Positions 1 to 13,300 of a stretch of DNA of 64,000 bases are shown here, piece by piece. The notes below the pieces were generated by a model. The model ran no database searches, was not told where the DNA came from, and worked only from the letters and a program-made list of their open reading frames with translations. How positions within the stretch are numbered: the first letter of the stretch is position 1; each line of letters begins with the position of its first letter. A program made the position numbers and the translations under genes. The DNA comes from Bugula neritina (lineage: Eukaryota > Bryozoa > Gymnolaemata > Cheilostomatida > Bugulidae), in contig OZ037768.1 of the NCBI GenBank assembly GCA_964035545.1, positions 3,089,501 to 3,153,500 on the forward strand, in the 5' to 3' direction.

Positions 1-39
1 CTCTATGGACATTTCCTGTATATTGTTACAAGAAGAAAT

Positions 40-188
40 ACCTGTGCCAGCGTACAAGTACATACATGATTTCCCAGTGTACATATTGTACCAGTTTATA
101 TGCATATTGTACCAGTGTACATGTATATTGGACCAGTGTACATACATGATTTACCAGTGTATAGTATACATATTGTACCAGGGTAGGT
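40..188. repeat. Imperfect minisatellite in the intron before the 196-362 exon
   Basis: Several imperfect copies of a roughly 22-30 base unit built around ACCAGTGTACATA and CATGATT or TATTGTACCAG. The array stops a few bases before the splice acceptor at 194-195. Confidence 0.6.
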
Positions 189-195
189 AATTCAG

Positions 196-362
196 TCCTT
201 CACCCCACCTATCACTTTATCAGCAGCACTCGAGCATGTTTTGAAGGTTTTACAGCACATGAGTCATTCACTATAAAACGCAGAGTCCAAGTTGAAGACT
301 ATCAGGTTGCATTTGATGTACTCAGCTCTCTTGGTCTGGCATTACACTCCTGTAATTACTAG
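196..362 (+). CDS. C-terminal exon of an unidentified upstream gene (partial)
   Basis: An open frame follows a splice acceptor (ttcag, ending at 195) and closes with TAG at 360-362. The exon is 167 nt and enters in phase 1, giving 55 codons after two bases. The translation contains TYHFISSTRACFEGF, then TIKRRVQVEDYQ, and ends LGLALHSCNY. This mixed hydrophobic and charged text looks like folded protein and unlike the low-complexity ORFs nearby. There is no ATG because the exon is internal or terminal, so ORF callers that need a start miss it. An AATAAA at 490-495 lies about 130 bases beyond the stop, as expected for a 3' UTR. I do not recognise the family. The rest of the gene lies left of the window. 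Confidence 0.6.
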
Positions 363-489
363 ATATGATCCTCTTTAGTGGATATATATATATAGTAGAA
401 ATAACTTCAAAGCTTTGTTTTACAGCTAAAATTGTTTTCAATATTAGCCAGAAAGCTAAAAGATATAATATACTGCAAACCATATGTGC

Positions 490-495
490 AATAAA
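490..495 (+). terminator. Poly(A) signal AATAAA of the upstream gene
   Basis: AATAAA lies 128 bases after the TAG at 360-362 on the same strand. It is the best nearby candidate for the 3' end of the partial gene. Confidence 0.45.
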
Positions 496-2640
496 AGTAG
501 CATGTTTTGAAAATGACCATGAAAGCCAGATGTGCTTTAAACTTTAATGTTTTTACACTGAATTGTGCTGCCCATGGGTTTTGGTGATTGGCATTAGGAC
601 AAAAAAGAGCTGAATAATTTCACACTGCTTTGTTATTACTAGCTATGTAATCTAATATAATATTATAATTTAAAATGCTTCTGGTAATTTAGGTTGTTCT
701 TTTAACATGTAAACTGCATAGAGTTTAGCAAGTGTCATGATCATTTTTGGTCTCATTCAAGAGCCTGTCTTATGATTCTTCCACTTCATCTACTTGAAAG
801 ACATTATTTAGGCCTTTTTCTCTTTCCACAACATAGTAACCCATACTAGTAGCTCTACTCATGTAAGCTCCATATTAGTTTACTAGCAGGTAACACACCC
901 AGTGTACTATCCTTGTATCTTTTAGTATGCTACTCTTTTGTAAACACTACCCAACTGACAGCTATTCACATCTTGCATCTCAACACTTATCTCATCAATA
1001 AATAAATAATTATTCAAATAAACTGATAGCTCATAGCCTTTGATTATAGCCTTTGATTATAGCTCAGAACCTGTGATTATGTGGAATCTAAGCTATTGCA
1101 TTTGTGACATATTTTTTCCAATAACATCAGCACTGTTTTTGTATTTGATTAACACATGCTTTTCTTAGCTGGTGGAAATTAAAACTAAACAATACAACTT
1201 GTGCAGATTTTATCTGATGAACCTCTTTGAAGAGGACACACTGAAGACAATTGTACTAGAAAATTCTTAGTGTCTTACTCTAAGATAAGATATGTAATAT
1301 TATATCTGAATAAGTCGCATTGATCTCTTTGCTTGCTAGCCATAGTAAATATACGAATAAGATAAAATGTAGCCAGCTATGCTGAAGTCTTTCACCAAGT
1401 ATCTTTTGACAACCATCAATCACTTGGCCCAATGCCTAGTAACTGACAGAAGACGCATCCATGTACTAGTCCTAATCTGTAGAATCCTCTCTACATGAAT
1501 TCCTTGCTGCAACTTGTCCATTAGCTGTATAGAAATGGATAGTTTTGACGGCAATGATGGATGGTAATTATAGGCTAAGTTACAGAAGGCGTGGAATGTT
1601 GCTATTGCCATTTCTCCATGCTTCATTTGGCCAACACAAAGCTTAACCCACACTGAGCTCTCAGCCTCACTATGATATGTAGTTACTAATTACTAGGGAA
1701 GACATCATTGGCCATAAGTTTGCCATCTGCTTGTGTTTGATTTACTCTGAGAAACAATGAGCTTTTACACTGCTAGCAGCATAATTCTGCCATTTCAAAA
1801 ATCAATTATTTGGATTAAGTCTTTTGAAACATTTGCTCAAACTTTACTGCAGCTTTGTAGTCCAGTACTAGATATATTTTGCACTTTTAGTTGTTTCTAA
1901 TTTCTAACAGTAGACGTACTTTCCTTTGTTTTCTGAAAACTGACATGGCAGATTGTTACAGTTGATATATATATAACTACATTCCGTACATTCAGTATGC
2001 TAGCAATTATTTACACTGTCGGTGTTCTGCCTCTAATAGCTAATTTTACTGCAGAATTCAGCTGGCAGAAAGTGAAACTGGGGGTTTCTACTAACCTACT
2101 TTCTACAGGGTGCTCATTGTAATTCAGTACACATTAACTCTAGTTATCAAGTTTAGAATAAATAAATGTGGTTACAGATGGAATAAATGTGTTCAATGTC
2201 TTTACTGATAGCCTTAGCTCTCAAAACCCAGTTTGTGCTGTTTAAAGACAGTTGCGTGTGTAATAGACAATATATAGTAATAAAATCTTTGGACCCTATT
2301 TCTTCATGTACAGCTATAACAGCCACATGATTGCTGTGGTTTGTTTCAATTCTTAACTGATAAATAATGGTTAATCCTGGTGATAGAGAAAAGCTGGCAC
2401 TTGAGTTGTTGCAAAATATTATATTGTCTGGGGAATGTTAATCTACCAGCCTTCTACCATATGCACACGAACAGTATGTACACTCCTGAGGGGGTGGGCT
2501 GACTTGCTAAATGACAAAGTTCTTTATCAGCTTTTAGATCTTGCAAATTGAAAATGCTCCTTAAAAACCATTTTAGTTTATTTTCTGTGAATTTTCTATG
2601 TTGGTGTGACACAAGCATCTAGAGTTATTGGTTTCTGTTG
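496..2640. other. Intergenic region or 5' introns, no coding signal
   Basis: AT-rich DNA between the 3' end of the upstream gene and the first recognised exon of the large gene. The only ORFs are short and low-quality. A small tandem duplication (TAGCCTTTGATTA) lies near 1036-1062. The promoter or an untranslated first exon of the next gene may lie here, but I cannot point to it. Confidence 0.4.
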
Positions 2641-2649
2641 TTAGACTTG

Positions 2650-5600
2650 ATGGTGAAGAAAAACTTGGCATATGTTAACCCCAATGAGCTGGACAAGATG
2701 GATATTCTCACATCTGACCTTGATTCACCTGCTGATCAACTTCGTGTTGAGGTATGTGTGTATTGCCCGCAATAAAAACTTTATCAGTTAGAGAAACCTA
2801 ATCTATCTCGTTTCCTGTTAGACTTTCTTTTATACGAGCAGCAAGTCTTTATCTTTGCTGGCCACAGGGGTGGCCAGGGGAGGGGAAGAAGTTAAATAAC
2901 ATAGCACTGAATCCTACAGCTAGTAAGAATTCTGTAACCTAACTAGCCAATATGATTTGGTTTTCCTCTCTAAAACATTAATTAAGTCAAATTTTAGCAA
3001 TCAAAAAAACCTTTTTTTGAAAGTCTTTGGATATTATAGTCCCCTGTCTTTTGTGGCTAAATTAGATTTATTGAGGATGCATCTGCCAGTGTCAGTTTAC
3101 TACCTGGGAGGAGATTGGCCTATGTCTTAGGTCCTGTCAATTACTCAAACTAATTATAGTTTTTATGACAATCAGTCTATAAAATCATAAACATATTATT
3201 TGAATGAATGATTCAGCTGAACTGTCAGATTTGGGTCAACATTCCCACTACAAAGACAATAATAATATATTATATGCCTACTTGAGTGTGGAGTGGAGAA
3301 TGAATAGGCTGTACTATCACATACACCTTCTTTAATAAAATATAATTACAGTCCACAAGTAATGTCACACTACCTATCAATTTCAATAGTTGAGGCAGGT
3401 AACTTGTATTACTTGTTTACTAGCTGTATAACCTGACTTGCAAGAGTTTTATCTCAGGCTATTATTACTTTAATCAACTATAGAGAGTAGTAAACTTTCC
3501 ATGTTTCCTTCTATAACGTTAAAGCAATAGATGGTATTAACAGAGTCTGAGCCAGGCAAGTGAATGTATCAAACCATGGCAACAGTAATTGGCACTAATT
3601 CATGTTTTCTTGTAAAAGTTTTAGTCATTCGTCATAGCTGATCAATGCAGATTTAAGTAGGTTGAACTATCGTAATCAGTTGCCATGGAAACGTACATGT
3701 TTTAAATACTTGCCCTGAAATACGAAATGGACGTTTGTAAAACAACAATGAGAAAAATGGGAAATTAGATTCATAACTTTAACCAGTAGTATAGTTAGGC
3801 CCAGTGCTCTTCCGTTCAACACTAGCCAGCTATTTTAAAACTAGGTGAGTATAGATTATGCAGTAGGGAAGTTTGTGGAGATGTTGTGTAGACACGAATC
3901 TTGTATACAGGACAGGCTTGAGTGATTACATATTTAGTAGTTCATATACAGCTTGTGATAGCAAATTCTTAGCAGAAAATGTTACCTTCACATTAACGAA
4001 TCACGTTTATAAATATTAACCAGAGTTTCCTTATATACTCTCATAACACATGTACAGAAAGCTATGTGACTGGCAACTTTACTTTGCTGTCCTTTGAGAA
4101 ATGTGATAATTGTCGTGGTGTTCTGGTAAGATGTTTACTGTGTGTAATACAGAGTGGTGTGGGGGAGATAATTAGCGGTGAAGAGGAACCCTATTCAAGT
4201 GGTGATCTACTACATACAGCAGATGGTCAGATTGACATTAGAGAAGGCAGTGAATATGACAGAGATGTGGAAGTAAGTCTGAGTTGTTTTCTCTTGCAAG
4301 TTGTATATTGTTTTATGGTTTAACAGGTACTTCTGTACTTAGCTACAAAAAGCTTACTATACCACCTCAATGTACCTGTTATTAGGTATGCTTGTATTCC
4401 TACAAAATAAAGTCATTTGCATGTAAAATCTCGAATTTACAGCATTAATTTTTAGTGTTAGGGGAGACAACTTGCAACAAATAAATTTAAATTTTATTGG
4501 TTGCGTTACATGCCCAATATATATGTCTATACTTATACTTATAATGTCAGAGTTTTGCAATGCACACAATGCACACAATGCACACCGTGTCATTTAAAGC
4601 ACTCCAGCTATTTTTAGCATTCTTGGGTGACATTTACTATTGGTAAAATGGTACGTGTAAGTGTTATCTCATTACAAAACCGTCAGACCAAATATAAAAG
4701 AGTTACTCTTAATTTAACCTTCAAAACAAACAAACCTTAAAATACTAGTTTTATTTAGTTTAGGTTTCCAATTATTTGATAAGAATTTATGCTCGATATT
4801 TATGTTATACAAAAGCAGACAATTTCTCTTTCACAAATTACAACTATGTGTTGCCAACGGCATTTTCTTTAGCTACATAGCCAGTAACTACACATGGTTT
4901 TCTTATTAAGCTGTTGGGTTTATACTGTCCCCCACGACCTCCATCTGCTAAGTTTTAGCGTTTCCATAGGCTAGGAAGAAATAATTAATTACAATTTGCC
5001 ACAGAATTCCCTTGCTATGTTCATTCAGTGAATATGTGGCAAAAATATTTCTTCGTTCTGTTTTGAATTACTGTGTATGAATAATATCAACCAAAAAGGA
5101 ATGCCTTTGAAGAATTAATGCCCAACAATATAAGATGATATTGCTCTATATATTTTGCTCTCTATCAACTAGCATATGTTTCGAATTGTATCTCAGAATC
5201 ATGATTACGAATGCTGTCAGAAAATGTTGCGATGAATCTGTTTCTGTTGAATATTTTCTAAAATAACGCATGATGCTGATTTACGAGATGATATTTTCAT
5301 TGAAGTTGAGTTGGACATGTTGTATAGTAACAGGGGACATAATATTGTATAGTAACAGTGAACATATTGCATAGTGAATTGGACATGTTGTATAGTAGTA
5401 GCAGCCACAGTGTAGAATTAAATGTTTCCAGATATAGAAAATAAATTTGTTTATAATTTGATATTGACAACTAAAGCTGAATTTAATAGCTCCTTATGTC
5501 AGGTTGAAAATATTTTCTCACTAAATAACTATACAGGTTGAAATCAACTTAGTAGTCTACGTTCAGTAGTGTGCAGTCTTTTATAGCTTAGCATTAATTG

Positions 5601-8600
5601 AAATCTGCAGTTATATCTACAAAACATAAAAAGCAATTTGCAACCGAATATTACTGCTTTTATCCCAGACAGAAGCTTCTCCTTAGATTTTTTATTTTGG
5701 TACCATTATATAGTATAGTAATATACCTATATATACCTATATGGCTGTGGTATTGATTGCTAAATAGCTATTATGCTAATAGTAATAGCTATAATAGCTA
5801 ACATGAATTATCTGGAATAATATTCCAATTTTCACAGATTTGTGTGGAACGAAAATATAGTAATACATTAATAATAGACATTATCTTTAATGTATAATTA
5901 TTAACGAGATATCTTTTCAAACAAGAAGAAGTATAGAAAATGCAAAATTAATAAGTTAATTCAGATCAAAGGAATTTGTTTATGTGCTAAATTGATCTAA
6001 GTTTATTTAAATATACATATATTTTACTGATATTCAAATAAATTGCACATAAAATATATATTGTACCAAAATAAATAAATAGCGTCTAACTGGGAAGCGT
6101 CATGTGGGATGACACCATATTACGACATGGAAAGTAAATAGTCTATTCACTTCCCTATTAGACAGACACCAATGTAAACTAAATAAAATCTAGATTTTGG
6201 TCATCAAGATTTTCTCAAATGCGCTACTTTTAGTTGAGCAGTTTCATGGGTACGAATGCAATATGATGAGAACAAAGTCTAAGATGTTATTAGTATTATT
6301 TTACAAATAAATTATTTGGTAGCCACACGTAGGCTTGCGGTCAACACTGCTACTACTACAACTGGCTACACAATCTGACTACTATCAGGCATCGAAGGGT
6401 TAAAGGTTAAATAAACGGAATGATTAGACTTATTCAGATGTTGTTGTATTCGGTTAGGTGAGTGGCAGTCTAGAAGTAGTTCGTGACACTAGAGAAACTG
6501 ATGCTTCTGTCAGCTCACAGTACACGTTCTCTGCTGATACCAACAGCTATTCCGGAGCTGGAAAAGACGATTTGCATAATAAAGGTGAGGATTTATCACA
6601 TGAATAATATTAATAACTATATAAGTATTTTAGATATATAATTATATGTATTACTGGGTCTTTTTAAATTTTAACATAGCTATTTCTTAATTGTTTACTG
6701 TCAGTTATATCAGAATCTATCATAAGATTTAATAATAAAATAAATAAGCAGTTCTATTTGTTATTAAGTGCCCTTTTATTTTATCAAGTTTGCCGTAACA
6801 TCTGGAACTGGTGATTGTCAAATGACTGAGGTCAACCAATGAGAAATTCTTCTAAATGAATATAGAATTTTAAATATGAATATTTAACTAAATCTGATAT
6901 ATAAATATTTATATACTTATTCCTACTGTGGCATGCTAGAAATTGCTTAGTTCTGGACAGTCGTGCATATGTCATATCTAGAAACATGATTACCCGAAAT
7001 GAGAATTGTAAATGGAATATCAAATATGCCAACTTTTCAGTGTTACGATGATTGTAATTAGTGAAGATAATCTCAATCTGTGTCTCTTGATTATGCAAGA
7101 AATATTTTTATCTAAGATCAGTTTTACTAATAAATTCTATGAATTCCGATTAGCAAGAGTTTCTATGACACACCAGGATGAGTTTGGAAACTTCAGATAT
7201 CTCTCATGTTTAGAGAAAACAGTTCCACGCTGTCTTCTTTAATGAATTCCGATATGTATGGAGATAACTTTTTAGTTATTACATGATAATGGCTGACCTA
7301 TAAATTGTCTCAGAATATGACTTTCTGTTAAATTTTTTCGAGCTGATGCTACACTGAACGAAGTGCTAGTTGGAAGTATTAGATCTCCAACCATCTGCAA
7401 ACTCATCTCATTGGATGTTGTGTATCAAGAGGTGAAATAGGAGCATAGGGCCAAAATCTAGATTCTGTAAAAAGATAGTTGCACAAGAAAGAGCTAATTA
7501 AATCACTTACATCTAAATGCCAAACTTTAAACTAACAATTAGAAATTTAGGCTAGGCATTTTTTTTCAATCAAAGTTCTAAAAGATTGAGTCATTCAGTG
7601 CATCTTCAACTGGTTACTATTTTCTCTTCGAAGTAGCTTTTTCTAGATCTCTCCTCTCACTCCAAAGTAAGGGCATCTTACCACTAGCACAGTAGCAGTT
7701 GCTGTGGTTGTCCTGACGTGACACCAGCTATCAATAACCAGTATTACAGTATACCCCCACTGTAATGAACATGTGTGGTAATGGATTGGAATTCCACAAC
7801 GAACTATAATTATTTTCAACTGTGGTAGATTTTCTTACCAGGTAACCACCTGGTGTATTCATGGATTTAAGGATAATTTAATTACATAATAATTACACAA
7901 AGTGCTGGGTGTAGTGTCCTCAACCCATACCTTCTATCATCTCATGCAGACACAGTTATTGCTATACAATTATTAATTTACCATTTTTCATCAGAGATAA
8001 GAGCAAGATTACAGATCTTCTGTCTATAAAATACCACATTTTTGTCATATCTGTGTTGTTTTGCCTTCCTTAATAGGTATTATGAAATAGTGCAGCTGTA
8101 TTCTTGTTCATTCTCTGTTATAAAGATCTAATGCAAAAAGTTGTTATGATTGTAAGAAAAGAGATTTCATTTTGAGCATTTACTGATTTTTTGTGTTTAT
8201 GGCAGAATTCATTGAAATGTTAGTTCTAAACTAGTTTATTTTCTTAGTCTGATACAGTAAACATAGTGTAATGTGTTATGAATCACTCAGAAATAGTCAT
8301 GATTGCAAAAGAATTAGTTAGTTGTTAGTTAGTTAGCTGTTCCGAGTGTTGTGTAAATAAACAAGAGTTCATGTGATGCTTACTGTCCCAACATCCTCCT
8401 CTCTGCTTTTTGCCATAACTCCTTATCAGCGAAATATTCCTGATATAATTCTAATTTAGCTCTAAATCTGGTTGGCTGAATTTGTTCGAACAATTTCCAC
8501 GCTCTGTACAAAGTATACTTGTGGTACAGTAATTCTCAACTCTATACTGGTTAAATATTTTGTTAGGCTTTTGTTTTGTATAGACTGTCTGGCTTTTATT

Positions 8601-10245
8601 ATGGCAGCAATTTAATGCCGTTGGTAAACAGCTGCCATATTAAGGAGAGGAAGCATCTAGTAATCTTTCATTCTGTTTTGCTGAAGAATCATGTTGGCAG
8701 CTTTCAGGCAGCTTCAACCCACCTATGAAAATAGCTCGTTCATTGAGCAGTTCACCAGTAATTCATGGGCTGAGAAAGGGGCTGGATTAGTTTACTAGAG
8801 TGTAAAACATAAAGGGAATTTTTAGCATTGCTGTTGGTGTTTTCTGGTAGCAATTTGTTGCTAAACTTACTAACTGCTAGTATTACTGACTACAGCGACT
8901 GTATTAGTTCTCACTGTACTAGTGTTGAGGAAATTCTTCTAGCTAATTTCTAAATTATAACCGACATTTCATTAAATACCGCAAGTTATGAACTGAATAG
9001 TTTAACACAGCTTAGGTACCTGTATTTTTGGTAATATCAAATTTTTATGATGTTGCCATGGCAACCATTCTATAGTAAATTTCACTACAACCACTTCATA
9101 TTGTAGAGAGAGATAGAGAAGAGCTCATTCATGCATTAGCTCAAGACCTTACTCAAACTGAAAAGGAGGCTTCCACTGATCAACGCCCCATTTATTCTGA
9201 TGTAGATACGGGCTACATCCCAGACGAACAACTTTCACCAACTGAGAAAGACAAAGAGCCCATGGCAAGTGGCAGTCACATGATCTCGGGCTACAGCACA
9301 GAAGTGCTCAGACCTTCTCGGAACAGAGACTGGAGAAGGCAACTGAGTGAGAAATTAAATGAATGGGAGGATGAGCTACCACCCGTAAATGTAGATAAAT
9401 CTGATAGATTGCAAGCTAAAGATGAGGCCGTCACTTCCTTCATGGCTGAAGAGGATGAAAATGCCGAGGAAGATGCGAGTGGTGACGTCGAGTCAACAAA
9501 ACCAGTGCTAGAGAGATCTCGGTCTACGGAGGAGGAGCTGCGGGAGAAGGTGGAGGACAGTCTTCACAATAAGATACGAGACTGGAAGAACATGACTGCC
9601 GAGTCCGTAACAGGTAGTTTCATCAGTAAATTATCTTGTCATTGAAGACTTGCATTGTATTATTCTAGCATTTTATAGCTGATAAAGTTTTTTCCAAGTG
9701 TAAAGACAACTACTATGGGTTTGCTCCATACTCAATGCTCATCCCTAGCTATATTTTTCAACGTTAGCTGTTGAAAAAAGTTGATCATTTGAAAGATGCA
9801 ACTTTGCTTTACCCTGAATAGCTAGTGCTTAGTAGGGCTGGATTTTAGACTAACTCAATATTTATTTTGGTTGTATTGCTTGTTGACTTTGGCTAATAGA
9901 GGAAGGGTGCAGTTGCAGGAATGCACAGGTGAATCTATTTTATTCAGGTCAACTAGATGAGTGGCAGTCTCTTGGTAACTTCAATGTACCACCCGGTAAA
10001 AGGAGATCACATGACCCGCCATGTGGTGATACAGACATGCCTGCTGAAAAGAAGAGAGATCTACTGTTGATAGGTTAGTTATTTTCTTACTCAATCTCTC
10101 CCTCTGTTTCTACTCACTCCTCACCCTCTCTCCCTCCCTCTCTCTCCCTCTCTCTCTCCCTCTCTCTCCCTCTCTCTCCCTTTCTCTTCCTCCCTCTCCC
10201 TCCCTCTCCCTCTCTCTCCCTCTCTCTCCCTCTCTCCCCCTCTTT

Positions 10246-10332
<87 letters not shown>

Positions 10333-13300
10333 TCTCTCTCACACACACACACACACTCATTCGCTCACTCAATAACTCCATCTTTCACCTTCTCACTCGC
10401 TCGATCACTCACTTACTCACCCAGTGGAGTCTTATGTTCTCAAAATGATCATTCAAGTAATGGCTGTTTTGAAGCTCCACCAAACTTTTAAACCATCATA
10501 CCTTCTAATCATTTATTCATAGTTTTCATAGCTAAAAATTATCCTGTATGGAGTTTATTTGTTACGGATATGAGAGGGTTTTTGTTTTGAAACCTGCACC
10601 TTTTGCATTGCCAAAGTTTGAATTAGGTGCAAATAACCAGTTGGAAAAGTGGCCATCAAGATTTCAATCATTGTACAGGCAACTCCTGCACAATTTGGCC
10701 AACAAAGTATGGTGTTGAGAAGCACTATAAGCAGTGTTAATCAGCCATTCTCTTGCTAAACATTATACCAAACTATATAACTACAGATAGGTTGGCTGAG
10801 ACTTTTTAAATTATTGTCATACTGCTTTTCTTTTGTTCATTTGTTTGATGATATTTCTTTATCTCTTCGAAATATTTGTATATAAGTAATATGTAATTTC
10901 AAGAAACCTGGATTTCTATCACTTCACAAATAGAGAGAATCTGTAACACATCTGTTATCAATTATGGTTTTACAGGAATGTGTAATCTAAAAAATATGAG
11001 TTCTGAGTCATTTTGGTGGTACTTCTCACTTTGTGAAAGTGATTGTTGTCAAATTAAAAGTGAATTATCAGAATTGAGCTCAGATTTGGCTGGTAAAAAT
11101 CGGTGAGAAGAGCAACACATTTCTTTCATGAGATTCCAAATTTTCAAAGCTCTGTTTAGTTTATCTAAAATTCTCAGCTGAGTTACAGCAGGTTCAATTT
11201 AGGGAAAACTTCTGAACATAGACTGTGTTCAGTGACAATTTACAAACCATCTCAAAATGTGAAGTGCTTTGCTTATTAGATTTACTCTATTATAGCAGTA
11301 ACCACAGGTGGGGGCTAACCTGCGTGTAGTAGCTCATTACATTGTATCAGGAATAAGATGGTACATCACCTTCTGTATTATTAGCTTTTAAAATTTTAGA
11401 AGTTTGGAACATTAGAGCAGCTACGCAGAATGCAGCTGTTGTTTAGCCTATTTAAGTCAAAGAATGTTATAAACTGCTCTTTTTGCACAAGACATCAATT
11501 CTTGAGCAATAATACCAGCATATGCAGTTATATAAGCATTAGCAACATATAAATATTTAATGATTGATGCTAATTGCTATATTTTTTGCATAATTCTATT
11601 TCAACTATCCATTAATTATTTTAATTGAAGTTTTGTAAATATCTTGTTTAGTTGAAATGTAGGAGTTAAAATAAATTTAGTAACATAAATCAACTGGAAC
11701 ATTCACATCAGATAGACATTCTATTTTAGGGAAGAATTCTTAACCTTGATGTCCTAAAAATGTAGACCTATAAATATTAGTGTCAAAAAGAGACTTTTTT
11801 GTAATAATTTAAAATTTCAAAACAGATTTGATGACACATGTGCTTGTGAAGGTCATGTAAGGGTCACACGTTATGCTTTTAAAGGCTTCCTCAACCAAGA
11901 AACGCACGTGCCCTGCACGTTATGAAACGTGAATCTGGTGATATTTTAGTTTAAATAATTTTATTGGCAAATAAAAATCTTTTTTTTTGTTGCATCACCT
12001 GCGTTGCTTTTGAGGTGTTACATCTCAACATGTGCTGGTACTAAAAACACCATAAGTTTAGAAAACTGCTGCATTTCCATTTCTCAAGCCAAAAAATGCT
12101 ATATATAAGAAACGTTATTACTTGAACAGGTCGTGAAGATTCTGGCGAATATGCAGACGTGAACACGAGCTCAAATTTTGACTCCTATGATGACGATGCC
12201 GATGAAACTGACACCGGAAGCAAAGAATTGCAGGGGCAGACGACTGGTGAAGATGAGGAAGGAGATGGCTACGCTAGCGACTCCAGTAGTCAAGACACTG
12301 TGAGAGAGCGAGTTGCATCACGTAATCCTAAAGGTATACTTACTGCTTTGTGGCCAACTATGAGTTTATTTTTAAGTTTTTGTGTTAAAATTTCCATTAC
12401 TAAAATCTAAATCAAACATTTAGAAGGAGTGGGTGGTCTGTAAAGCAATGTTTATACTCTTAAAAGTTTATAATGTGAAGTCTTTGTTAAGCAATTATCT
12501 GCTTGAATCAACACACAAGCAAAATTGTATTAAAATAAACATCTGAATGCATCTCAGAGCAAATTTTAACTTTGTACTATTTTTATGCACTAACAATTAT
12601 AACATATAAATAATATGCATTTTATTGAAAGATTTAATATAAATAAAGTGTTGGTTATATCAATTGATGAATATTTAGGGTCAGTTAGTGACGCTGACAG
12701 CACAGATAACATAGCCTCAAATCCATCTTCATCAACAGCTAGTAGAGAGGATGGTCTAGCTACCGAACCTGGTTATGTGGAAATACTAGGTGGGGAAGAG
12801 CCACCTGATGAGTGGCTGAATTTAGGGTCACGCAGAGAACGAATTGATTCCAGTTCGAGTTCATCTGATGCTGGCTTTCAGTACATTTCAGCTGATAGAA
12901 GTCCATCGTATCTTCAAAATATGGACAGATTTACTGGTGGAAACAGTTATGAACATGTAAGTTGCTTTCATTTGGAAAGTTTCAACTTGTAATCAACGTT
13001 TTCATTCATCAAGGGATGTGTTGCGGTAGTCAGAAAAGGTCTTGCTGAATGGAGCTTAATTTTTTTATTGATTGTGAATATTTAGCAAAACTAAATTTAG
13101 AAGTTGCAACTTCCAAGTATTGTGTTTTTCTTTTACCATGTCTTCTAGTAATTTATATTTGCCAAGTTATATTTAGGGATTATAGTTTGGGGTTTGAAAT
13201 CCTGTATGTTTAAAAAGCACAGCTATTGTCCCACTATGCAAAATTATAATATAAAATGTTTACAGCCTACTGCAACCTAAACTTTTTACTATTAGTATGT

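Noticed and set aside
4066-4323. ORF with FEKCDNCRGVLVRCLLC, reminiscent of a zinc-binding C1-like half domain
   Set aside because: Phase and splice signals favour an exon beginning at 4153 (after TAATACAG); the Cys-rich part then lies in the intron. Cys spacing also does not fit a C1 domain and no His partners are visible.
10110-10381. Arg/Glu-rich ORFs on the minus strand
   Set aside because: Pure translation of the (CT)n microsatellite.
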